NCBI RefSeq assembly: GCF_000006945.2
Contig: NC_003197.2
Coordinates: 3,348,001-3,412,000 of the forward strand
DNA from: Salmonella enterica subsp. enterica serovar Typhimurium str. LT2
GTDB taxonomy: Bacteria > Pseudomonadota > Gammaproteobacteria > Enterobacterales > Enterobacteriaceae
Length of the DNA stretch: 64,000 nucleotides
Direction: 5' to 3'
The notes below the pieces were generated by a model, which searched no databases, was not told the DNA's origin, and saw only the letters and a program-made list of their open reading frames with translations. The translations under genes and the position numbers were made by a program. Positions 24,821 to 32,812 of this stretch are shown in pieces (the first letter of the stretch is position 1; every line of letters begins with the position of its first letter).

Positions 24821-25834
24821 TTACGCCGCCGGCAGCTCGGCCAGCGGCCAGCGCGGACGTACCGTTACGCCAAGATCCGCCGTAACGCCCGCCTTAAACC
24901 GCACCATTCCGGCATAGGCGATCATCGCCCCGTTGTCGGTACAAAACTCCGGACGCGCATAGAACACTTCGCCGCGGCGTTTTTGCATCATTTCGGCAAG
25001 CTTCGCGCGCAGCGTGCGGTTAGCGCTGACGCCGCCCGCCATGACCAGACGCTTAAAACCGGTGCTTTCCAGCGCGCGCTTGCACTTGATCATCAGCGTA
25101 TCCACGACCGCATCTTCAAAAGCGCGCGCGATATCAGCGCGAGTTTGTTCGTCGCCGCCATTACTACGAATGGTGTTAGCGGCAAAGGTTTTCAGACCGG
25201 AAAAACTAAAATCCAGCCCCGGACGATCGGTCATCGGGCGCGGAAAGACAAAACGCCCCGCCGTCCCCTGCGACGCCATTTTCGACAGCATCGGGCCGCC
25301 AGGATAATCCAGCCCCAACAATTTGGCGGTTTTATCAAACGCTTCACCGGCGGCATCGTCAATCGACTCTCCCAGCAGTTCGTACTGACCGATTCCGGTC
25401 ACGCTAATGAGCTGCGTATGTCCGCCGGAGACCAGTAGCGCCACAAACGGGAATTCCGGGGGATTATCTTCCAGCATTGGCGCCAGCAGATGACCTTCCA
25501 TATGGTGTACAGGAATGGCCGGCACATTCCAGGCAAATGCCAGTGAACGCCCGACGGTTGCGCCGACCAGCAGCGCGCCGACCAGGCCCGGGCCTGCGGT
25601 ATAGGCCACCGCGTCGATATCGCTCGCCGTCAGACCGGCTTCTTTTAATGCCGCCTGAATCAGCGGCACGGTTTTACGCACATGATCGCGGGAAGCCAGT
25701 TCAGGCACTACGCCGCCGTAGTCAGCATGTAATTTCACCTGACTATACAATTGGTTGGCTAACAGACCCTTTTTGTCGTCGTAAATAGCGATGCCGGTTT
25801 CATCGCAGGATGTTTCAATACCCAGTACACGCAT
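24821..25834 (-). CDS. tsaD: tRNA N6-threonylcarbamoyladenosine transferase TsaD (Gcp)
   Basis: Catalytic subunit of the TsaBDE complex that makes t6A at position 37 of ANN-decoding tRNAs, in the cytoplasm; essential in E. coli. 337 residues, as usual. ASKHA fold with the metal-binding HHMEGH (H111 and H115), the GIETSCDET start, [10 protein letters not shown] and the [10 protein letters not shown] nucleotide-binding loop. Divergent from rpsU, as in all enterobacteria; it lies right after the ttd scar. Confidence 0.98.
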
Positions 25835-26022
25835 GACTTGTTTTACCTCGCTCTAATACCGCGCAGTGTAGGTCGAATGCGGGTGGATGTATACCCTCAG
25901 TCCCGACTTCGTGTATACTCCCTCCCCTTATAAAAGTCCCTTTCAAAAAAGGCCGCGGTGCTTTACAAAGCAGCAGCAATTGCAGTAAAATTCCGCACCA
26001 TTTTGAAATAAGCTGGCGTTGA

Positions 26023-26277
<255 letters not shown>

Positions 26278-26322
26278 TCTTTTGAGAGCGGGCTGCTCTC
26301 AATTCAGATCGAGTTGTAGTTG

Positions 26323-26360
26323 TAAGGCCGTGCTTCCGAAAGGAATGCGCGGCTTGTTTT
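26323..26360 (+). terminator. internal attenuator between rpsU and dnaG (T1)
   Basis: AAGGCCGTGCTTCC and GGAATGCGCGGCTTG form a stem with a short A-rich loop, then TTTTCG. A further small hairpin (GAGAGC, GCTCTC) sits at 26283-26299. In E. coli the corresponding element lets through only part of the transcripts, so DnaG is made in far lower amounts than S21. Confidence 0.8.
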
Positions 26361-26512
26361 CGTTTATGCATTAGCATATACACAAAATCATTCATGCTGC
26401 GTCCAGGCGGCAAGAGAGTAAATCCCCGGCGCTTACGCAAGTCAGCGACAGGGGTGAGCAAACGTAGCCAACACTACGGCAGCCTGAAGAATGACGTGTA
26501 TAAAAGGGGCAT

Positions 26513-28258
26513 ATGGCTGGACGAATCCCACGCGTATTCATTAATGACCTGCTGGCGAGAACCGATATCGTCGATCTGATCGACGTGCGCGTAAAACTCA
26601 AGAAACAGGGCAAGAACTATCACGCGTGTTGTCCATTCCATAATGAGAAAACCCCTTCTTTCACCGTAAACGGTGAAAAACAGTTTTATCACTGCTTTGG
26701 ATGCGGCGCGCATGGCAATGCGATCGACTTTTTGATGAATTACGACAAGCTCGAATTTGTCGAAACCGTCGAAGAATTAGCGGCCATGCATAACCTGGAA
26801 ATTCCCTATGAAGCAGGCACCGGGCTTAGCCAGATAGAGCGCCATCAACGGCAAAACCTCTATCAGTTGATGAATGGTCTGAATGACTTTTATCAGCAGT
26901 CGCTTACCCATCCTGCGGCAAAACCTGCGCGTGACTATCTGCAAAAGCGCGGTCTGAGCGCTGAAATTATTCAGCGTTTCGCCATTGGCTTCGCGCCGCC
27001 AGGGTGGGATAACGCGTTAAAGCGCTTCGGTAATAACAGCGATAACAAGGCATTGTTGCTGGATGCCGGGATGCTGGTCAATAACGAGCAGGGCAGCACT
27101 TACGATCGTTTCCGTAATCGGGTCATGTTCCCTATTCGGGACAAACGCGGCAGGGTGATTGGTTTTGGCGGTCGAGTACTGGGGAACGACACGCCGAAAT
27201 ACCTTAACTCTCCGGAAACGGACATTTTCCATAAAGGCCGCCAGCTATATGGTCTTTATGAGGCTCAGCAATATAGTGCTGAACCGCAACGCTTGCTTGT
27301 GGTCGAAGGTTATATGGATGTCGTCGCACTAGCGCAATACGACATTAACTATGCGGTCGCTTCGCTGGGTACCTCAACCACGGCAGACCATATGCATATG
27401 TTATTCCGGGCGACGAACAACGTAATTTGCTGTTACGACGGCGACCGGGCTGGCCGTGATGCCGCCTGGAGAGCGCTGGAAACAGCAATGCCTTATATGA
27501 CCGACGGTCGGCAGGTACGCTTTATGTTTTTACCTGACGGCGAAGACCCGGATACGCTGGTGCGTAAAGAAGGCAAGGCGGCTTTTGAAGCGCGGATGGA
27601 GCAGGCGCAGCCGCTCTCTACGTTTCTGTTTAATAGCCTCCTGCCGCAGGTGGATTTAAGCTCGCCGGATGGCAGCACGCAGTTAGCCGCACTGGCGCTG
27701 CCGCTCATTAATCAGGTGCCTGGCGACGCACACCGTATTCAGTTGCGCCAGACGTTGGGGCTGAAGTTAGGCATTTTCGATGATAGTCAGCTTGATCGTT
27801 TAGTGCCAAAACAGGCGGAAAGCGGCGTTTCCCGCCCGGCTCCGCAGCTAAAACGCACGACCATGCGTATACTGATAGGATTACTGGTGCAAAACCCGGA
27901 TCTCGCGCCGTTAGTGCCGCCCTTAGACGCGCTGGATCAGAATAAGCTGCCTGGACTTGGCTTATTTAAAGAATTGGTCAAAACTTGTTTGGCTCAGCCA
28001 GGTCTTACTACCGGACAACTTCTGGAACTCTACCGTGGCACAAATGATGCTGCGACCCTTGAAAAATTATCGATGTGGGACGATATAGCAGATAAGGCGA
28101 TTGCCGAAAAGACCTTTACCGACTCACTCAACCATATGTTTGATTCGCTGCTGCAACTGCGACAAGAAGAGCTGATCGCTCGCGATCGCACTCACGGTTT
28201 AAGCAGCGAAGAACGCCGAGAGCTCTGGACGTTAAACCAGGAGCTGGCCAGAAAATGA
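26513..28258 (+). CDS. dnaG: DNA primase DnaG
   Basis: Makes RNA primers at the replication fork together with DnaB helicase. 581 residues. The CHC2 zinc ligands C40, H43, C61 and C64 are in place; the TOPRIM catalytic domain shows VVEGYMDVVAL (about 265-275) and a YDGDRAGRDAA motif (about 308-318). The C-terminal region (from about 430) is the DnaB-binding helicase-interaction domain. Central gene of rpsU-dnaG-rpoD. A heat-shock promoter for rpoD lies inside its 3' part. Confidence 0.98.
   Translation: MAGRIPRVFINDLLARTDIVDLIDVRVKLKKQGKNYHACCPFHNEKTPSFTVNGEKQFYHCFGCGAHGNAIDFLMNYDKLEFVETVEELAAMHNLEIPYEAGTGLSQIERHQRQNLYQLMNGLNDFYQQSLTHPAAKPARDYLQKRGLSAEIIQRFAIGFAPPGWDNALKRFGNNSDNKALLLDAGMLVNNEQGSTYDRFRNRVMFPIRDKRGRVIGFGGRVLGNDTPKYLNSPETDIFHKGRQLYGLYEAQQYSAEPQRLLVVEGYMDVVALAQYDINYAVASLGTSTTADHMHMLFRATNNVICCYDGDRAGRDAAWRALETAMPYMTDGRQVRFMFLPDGEDPDTLVRKEGKAAFEARMEQAQPLSTFLFNSLLPQVDLSSPDGSTQLAALALPLINQVPGDAHRIQLRQTLGLKLGIFDDSQLDRLVPKQAESGVSRPAPQLKRTTMRILIGLLVQNPDLAPLVPPLDALDQNKLPGLGLFKELVKTCLAQPGLTTGQLLELYRGTNDAATLEKLSMWDDIADKAIAEKTFTDSLNHMFDSLLQLRQEELIARDRTHGLSSEERRELWTLNQELARK
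28058..28087 (+). promoter_or_regulatory. sigma-32 (heat-shock) promoter for rpoD inside dnaG
   Basis: CTTGAAA (-35, 28058-28064) followed after 14 bases by GACGATATA (-10, 28079-28087), resembling the CTTGAAA/CCCCATnTA consensus. E. coli has its known Phs promoter at the same place in dnaG, with a closely similar sequence. It would supply sigma-70 independently during heat shock. Confidence 0.7.
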
Positions 28259-28407
28259 ATTTAACGGCTTAAATGCCGCATATCGATCGGGAAGCCCCCG
28301 ACAGCCGCAGTGAGAGGCAGCGGCCAAAATATAAGTATGCCCTCGCTTTAAATGTCGACAGCTATACCGTCGACACCAATCAAACGAATAAGTGTGGATA
28401 CCGTCTT

Positions 28408-30255
28408 ATGGAGCAAAACCCGCAGTCACAGCTGAAACTTCTTGTCACCCGTGGTAAGGAGCAAGGCTATCTGACCTATGCTGAGGTCAATGACCATCTG
28501 CCGGAAGATATCGTCGATTCAGATCAAATTGAAGATATCATCCAAATGATCAACGACATGGGTATTCAGGTAATGGAAGAAGCGCCTGATGCCGATGATC
28601 TGCTGCTGGCTGAAAATACCACCAGCACCGATGAAGATGCGGAAGAAGCTGCTGCACAAGTTCTGTCCAGTGTTGAGTCTGAAATCGGTCGTACGACTGA
28701 CCCGGTACGCATGTATATGCGTGAAATGGGCACTGTTGAACTGTTGACCCGGGAAGGCGAAATCGACATCGCTAAACGTATCGAAGACGGGATCAACCAG
28801 GTTCAATGCTCCGTTGCCGAATACCCGGAAGCCATTACCTATCTGCTGGAACAGTACGATCGCGTTGAGGCTGAAGAGGCTCGTTTGTCCGATCTTATCA
28901 CCGGCTTTGTCGATCCGAACGCGGAAGAAGAGATGGCGCCGACCGCAACTCACGTCGGTTCTGAACTCTCCCAGGAAGACCTGGATGATGACGAAGACGA
29001 AGATGAAGAAGACGGCGACGATGACGCCGCCGATGACGACAACAGCATTGACCCTGAACTGGCACGCGAAAAATTCGCTGAGCTGCGCGCGCAATACGTC
29101 GTTACGCGCGACACCATCAAAGCGAAAGGCCGCAGCCATGCTGCCGCGCAGGAAGAGATTCTGAAGCTGTCTGAAGTGTTCAAACAGTTCCGTCTGGTAC
29201 CGAAGCAATTCGACTATCTGGTCAACAGTATGCGCGTGATGATGGATCGCGTGCGTACCCAGGAACGTCTGATCATGAAGCTCTGCGTCGAGCAGTGCAA
29301 AATGCCGAAGAAGAACTTTATCACGCTGTTTACCGGTAATGAAACCAGCGAAACCTGGTTCAATGCCGCTATCGCGATGAACAAACCGTGGTCGGAAAAA
29401 CTGCACGATGTCGCGGAAGAAGTGCAACGCTGCCTGCAAAAACTGCGGCAGATTGAAGAAGAGACCGGTCTGACCATCGAACAGGTGAAAGACATCAACC
29501 GTCGCATGTCCATCGGGGAAGCGAAAGCCCGCCGTGCGAAGAAAGAGATGGTTGAAGCGAACTTGCGTCTGGTTATTTCTATCGCTAAGAAATACACCAA
29601 CCGTGGCTTGCAATTCCTTGATCTGATTCAGGAAGGCAACATCGGTCTGATGAAAGCGGTAGATAAGTTCGAATACCGTCGCGGCTACAAATTCTCCACC
29701 TATGCAACCTGGTGGATCCGTCAGGCGATCACCCGTTCTATCGCCGATCAGGCGCGCACCATCCGTATTCCGGTGCATATGATTGAGACCATCAACAAGC
29801 TCAACCGTATTTCTCGCCAGATGCTGCAAGAGATGGGCCGCGAGCCAACGCCGGAAGAGCTGGCTGAACGGATGCTGATGCCGGAAGATAAAATTCGTAA
29901 GGTGCTAAAGATTGCCAAAGAGCCAATCTCCATGGAAACGCCGATCGGCGACGATGAAGATTCGCATCTGGGTGATTTCATCGAGGATACCACCCTCGAG
30001 CTGCCGCTGGACTCTGCCACTACCGAGAGCCTGCGTGCCGCCACTCACGACGTTTTGGCTGGCCTGACCGCTCGTGAAGCGAAAGTGCTGCGTATGCGTT
30101 TCGGTATCGATATGAACACCGACCACACGCTGGAAGAAGTGGGTAAACAGTTCGATGTTACCCGCGAACGTATCCGTCAGATCGAAGCGAAGGCGCTGCG
30201 TAAACTGCGCCACCCGAGCCGTTCTGAAGTGCTGCGCAGCTTCCTCGACGATTAA
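28408..30255 (+). CDS. rpoD: RNA polymerase sigma-70 factor RpoD
   Basis: Principal sigma factor. 615 residues from the ATG at 28408 (MEQNPQSQLKLL); the frame is open 45 codons further, but homology begins at this Met. Region 1.1 is at the N-terminus; region 1.2 contains DPVRMYMREMGTVELLTREGE. A very acidic spacer (DDDEDEDEEDGDDDAADDDN, about 192-211) lies in the non-conserved region. Region 2.3-2.4 shows GYKFSTYATWWIRQAITRSI; region 4.2 shows TLEEVGKQFDVTRERIRQIE. The C-terminus is RSEVLRSFLDD. It is the last gene of the operon and is followed by a strong terminator. Confidence 0.99.
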   Translation: MEQNPQSQLKLLVTRGKEQGYLTYAEVNDHLPEDIVDSDQIEDIIQMINDMGIQVMEEAPDADDLLLAENTTSTDEDAEEAAAQVLSSVESEIGRTTDPVRMYMREMGTVELLTREGEIDIAKRIEDGINQVQCSVAEYPEAITYLLEQYDRVEAEEARLSDLITGFVDPNAEEEMAPTATHVGSELSQEDLDDDEDEDEEDGDDDAADDDNSIDPELAREKFAELRAQYVVTRDTIKAKGRSHAAAQEEILKLSEVFKQFRLVPKQFDYLVNSMRVMMDRVRTQERLIMKLCVEQCKMPKKNFITLFTGNETSETWFNAAIAMNKPWSEKLHDVAEEVQRCLQKLRQIEEETGLTIEQVKDINRRMSIGEAKARRAKKEMVEANLRLVISIAKKYTNRGLQFLDLIQEGNIGLMKAVDKFEYRRGYKFSTYATWWIRQAITRSIADQARTIRIPVHMIETINKLNRISRQMLQEMGREPTPEELAERMLMPEDKIRKVLKIAKEPISMETPIGDDEDSHLGDFIEDTTLELPLDSATTESLRAATHDVLAGLTAREAKVLRMRFGIDMNTDHTLEEVGKQFDVTRERIRQIEAKALRKLRHPSRSEVLRSFLDD

Positions 30256-30272
30256 TTCGCCGCACACGTATA

Positions 30273-30299
30273 AACGCCGCCGCAAGGCGGCGTTTTTTT
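30273..30299 (+). terminator. terminator of the rpsU-dnaG-rpoD operon
   Basis: AACGCCGCC, loop GCAA, GGCGGCGTT, then a run of T. Classic GNRA-loop intrinsic terminator. Confidence 0.95.
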
Positions 30300-30378
30300 A
30301 TCAGGCCATGCGCAAGCGCCCTATTTGGCCTGCAGAATTTCTACACAGCGCGAGTATTCGCGCCCTCATTCCCCATTG

Positions 30379-30885
30379 CTATAGCCCACGCATAATGAGC
30401 GCTTGATCCAGTTCGCGATAGGCCTCGACCAGTTTTTCCGTTTTAATTCGGTTTAAGCCGCTGGGATTCGGCAACACCCACACCATCGTCGCGCCAATGG
30501 CGATCTTTTGTTTACCCCAGGCGATACCGCGCTGGCTGAACCCCTGTTCAAAAGCCTGTTTACCAAGCACCGCCAGCGCCGCGGGCTGGTAGTCCTCTAT
30601 TTTTTCAATCAGGTTTCGTCCGCCGCTACGTAATTCATGCAACTTCACCTCAGTCGCTTGTACCGTCGGTCGGTCGACGAGTTTCGTTACCCCGCAGCGA
30701 AAATCCAGTAATTTTTCCGCCTCTTCCGGTTTCAACTGTCGATCGGTGAAACCGGCCAAATGAATAACTTTCCAAAAACGATTCGCGGGATGCGCAAACG
30801 GAAAGCCGGTATTCGCCGAGGAGAGTCCCGGATTGATGCCGCAAAAAACCACCCGTAGCCCTGGCGCCAGTATGTCCTTAACCAT
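30379..30885 (-). CDS. mug: G/U mismatch-specific uracil-DNA glycosylase Mug
   Basis: Removes uracil and ethenocytosine opposite guanine in DNA. 168 residues from the ATG at 30885, starting MVKDILAPGLRVVFCGINPG. The family motif GINPGLSS (16-23) with its catalytic Asn and the C-terminal LPNPSGLNR loop (VWVLPNPSG) are intact. An upstream ATG at 30906 exists, but the chosen start has a clear CAGGAG seven bases before it. Convergent with rpoD, next to ileX. Confidence 0.97.
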   Translation of the reverse strand: MVKDILAPGLRVVFCGINPGLSSANTGFPFAHPANRFWKVIHLAGFTDRQLKPEEAEKLLDFRCGVTKLVDRPTVQATEVKLHELRSGGRNLIEKIEDYQPAALAVLGKQAFEQGFSQRGIAWGKQKIAIGATMVWVLPNPSGLNRIKTEKLVEAYRELDQALIMRGL

Positions 30886-31010
30886 TATTACTCCTGAGCA
30901 ATACAACGTTCTTTAAGTATAACGGGTTGAAAACACATTGTTTATAAAAACAGCACCCGCACGGTTACGGCTGGATTACAGCGTAAAGTTACATTATAAT
31001 CCACCGCCAC

Positions 31011-31086
31011 GGCCCCTTAGCTCAGTGGTTAGAGCAGGCGACTCATAATCGCTTGGTCGCTGGTTCAAGTCCAGCAGGGGCCACCA
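31011..31086 (+). tRNA. ileX: tRNA-Ile with CAU anticodon (tRNA-Ile2, ileX-type)
   Basis: A 76-base cloverleaf: GGCCCCUUAGCUCAGUGGUU forms the acceptor and D stems, the anticodon loop is CUCAUAA with CAU, then GGUUCAAGUCC (T-loop) and an encoded GGGGCCACCA 3' end. The acceptor arms GGCCCCU and AGGGGCC pair. A CAU anticodon in this position (beside mug) is the minor isoleucine tRNA whose C34 is changed to lysidine by TilS, reading AUA. A TATAAT -10 lies at 30995-31000. Confidence 0.95.
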
Positions 31087-31114
31087 AATTTTAGCTTTAA
31101 AATCATATAATTAA

Positions 31115-31137
31115 GCCACTCTAAAGAGTGGCCTTTT
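31115..31137 (+). terminator. terminator after the tRNA gene
   Basis: GCCACTCT, AA loop, AGAGTGGC, then CTTTTTG; an intrinsic terminator 28 bases past the tRNA 3' end. Confidence 0.85.
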
Positions 31138-31165
31138 TGTTTCTGACAGGGCTCACCCCATACCG

Positions 31166-31933
31166 CTATTTACGATGCCAATAGGCTGCCGCACGTACCA
31201 GGTGTGGATCAAACCCCTTTTCAAAGCACTGACTTAAACGTTTTACCGTTTTGCCTTCGCCAGTAATCCAGATGAAATAGTCTGATTCTGGTATTGTCAG
31301 CTGCGACAGGCGCGTTTGCATTGCCTGTTCATCGCCGCCAACAACATATTCCACAGTAATATCCGTCAAATGGGCGAGATAATCGCGGTATGCCGCATCC
31401 TGAATGCTCACCAGCGCGGTTACCGCAGGGCGCACAGGCAGACGGCTAAGCGATTCCAGACGACGACGTAGCGCAGGCATACCGGACTCATCGCAGACAT
31501 AAACCTGACAGGCATACTCTTCCGGCACCACCAGCGAACCGCGCGGCCCGCCGATCGTCAGTGTATCGCCTTCACGGGCTTCCATTGCCCAACGGCTGGC
31601 TACGCCGCCATCGTGGATAAAGAAATCCAGCGCCAGCTCGCGACGCGCCTCGTCATACAGCGGCGTGTAATCCCTGGAGACCGGGCGAACGCCCTCCCCC
31701 CAGATAATGCCTTCCTCAGTGACTGTCGGAGGCGTAAAGCGACAGCCTGGCTCAGGGAAAAAAACTTTCGTGTGATCGTCAAAGCCCAGGGAGATGAAAC
31801 CGTCCAGCGCCTCGCCGCCAAGTACGATCCGCTGAAATCCTGCGCTAATACGTTCTACCCGCAGAACGATCAGCTCGCGAAAACGCAGCTCATTACGAAC
31901 ACGCTGTGGGTAGCGTACGGATGATGTCGTCAT
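31166..31933 (-). CDS. nfeF: NADPH-dependent ferric-chelate reductase NfeF (YqjH)
   Basis: Siderophore-interacting protein (SIP) family flavoprotein that reduces ferric siderophores in the cytoplasm to free iron. 255 residues with FAD-binding RxYTPLYDEAR-like segment (SRDYTPLYD, about 85-93), the SIP signature RWAMEAREGDTLTIGGPRGS (about 113-132) and a C-terminal NAD(P)-binding half ending RAAAYWHRK. Divergent from its metal-sensing repressor NfeR, with a Fur-like box and NfeR operator-like sites in the shared region. Confidence 0.96.
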   Translation of the reverse strand: MTTSSVRYPQRVRNELRFRELIVLRVERISAGFQRIVLGGEALDGFISLGFDDHTKVFFPEPGCRFTPPTVTEEGIIWGEGVRPVSRDYTPLYDEARRELALDFFIHDGGVASRWAMEAREGDTLTIGGPRGSLVVPEEYACQVYVCDESGMPALRRRLESLSRLPVRPAVTALVSIQDAAYRDYLAHLTDITVEYVVGGDEQAMQTRLSQLTIPESDYFIWITGEGKTVKRLSQCFEKGFDPHLVRAAAYWHRK

Positions 31934-31981
31934 TTTTTGCCTTCGTGAAGTAATACGATATATCTAAATTAAAGTTTTAAA

Positions 31982-31996
31982 TGATAATGATTGTTA
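31982..31996. promoter_or_regulatory. Fur-like box upstream of nfeF
   Basis: TGATAAT-G-ATTGTTA matches the 7-1-7 Fur inverted repeat TGATAATnATTATCA at 12 of 14 positions. It lies between the ATG of nfeF and the divergent nfeR, fitting iron repression reported for the E. coli gene. Confidence 0.7.
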
Positions 31997-32125
31997 ATCA
32001 GTAAAAATGCAACTGTTTTTTGATAGTGTTCTGGCAACACATCGCTAATCACAACTTCAAAATAAAACGTTATAAATTAATAGATTATATCAACAATCGC
32101 TTTTATCCTTGCTAAAAACCATCAT

Positions 32126-32150
32126 TTAGATATAAATTAGATATATCTAA
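32126..32150. promoter_or_regulatory. NfeR operator-like repeats upstream of nfeR
   Basis: TTTAGATATAAA is followed by the perfect palindrome TTAGATATATCTAA (32137-32150). A related half-site (GATATATCTAAATT) lies near 31959 before nfeF. The paired AGATATA motifs on both sides of the divergent promoters fit autorepression by the PadR-type NfeR; the exact operator was not verified. Confidence 0.6.
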
Positions 32151-32167
32151 ATAAGCAGGAGGCAATG

Positions 32168-32812
32168 ATGCAAAATCAACATGAAGGGTGTTGCAAAAAC
32201 CGGGATCATATGCACGATGGTTGCTGCAAAGATCGAGAACATCAGCATGAAGGCTGCCATAGCGCGCATCAGCATGAGAACGCCAGTTGCGGCGGCGAGC
32301 ACCGTCACGGACACGGCTGTGGTCGTCATGGACAGGGCGGTGGTCGACGTCAGCGATTTTTTGGCCACGGGGAACTTCGGCTGGTCATTCTTGATATCCT
32401 GACCCGGGACGCCAGCCACGGCTATGAACTGATTAAAGCGATAGAAAACCTGACGGGGGGCGGCTATACGCCAAGCGCTGGTGTGATCTACCCTACGCTG
32501 GATTTTTTACAGGATCAGCAATTTATCACGATTAGCGACGAAGAAGGCGGGCGGAAAAAAATCGCGATTACCGCGAACGGCGCGCAATGGCTTGATGAAA
32601 ATCGCGAACACCTGACGCATATTCAGGCGCGGCTAAAAGCCCGTTGTGTGGGCATGGAGTTACGTAAAAATCCGCAGATGAAGCGGGCGCTGGATAACTT
32701 CAAGGCCGTGCTGGATCTGCGGATAAACCACAGCGATATCAACGACGCGCAAATCAAACGCATTATCGGCGTGATTGATCGCGCGGCGCTGGAAATCGCC
32801 GAACTGGATTAA
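32168..32812 (+). CDS. nfeR: PadR-family metal-responsive repressor NfeR (YqjI)
   Basis: Nickel/iron-responsive repressor of nfeF and itself. About 214 residues. The first 65 residues are extraordinarily rich in His, Cys and Gly (repeated GCCK and EHxHEG motifs), a likely metal-binding tail; from about residue 70 comes the winged-helix PadR domain (ELRLVILDILTRDASHGYELIK) followed by a dimerisation helix bundle. Two adjacent ATGs exist; AGGAGG lies two bases from the first (32165) and five from the second (32168), so the second was preferred, though the first is possible. Its stop overlaps the stop of the convergent chemoreceptor gene by four bases. Confidence 0.94.
   Translation: MQNQHEGCCKNRDHMHDGCCKDREHQHEGCHSAHQHENASCGGEHRHGHGCGRHGQGGGRRQRFFGHGELRLVILDILTRDASHGYELIKAIENLTGGGYTPSAGVIYPTLDFLQDQQFITISDEEGGRKKIAITANGAQWLDENREHLTHIQARLKARCVGMELRKNPQMKRALDNFKAVLDLRINHSDINDAQIKRIIGVIDRAALEIAELD

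Noticed and set aside
28519..29829. 436-codon open frame antisense to rpoD
   Set aside because: rpoD is highly conserved on the plus strand; the antisense frame is a by-product of codon use, with no family resemblance.
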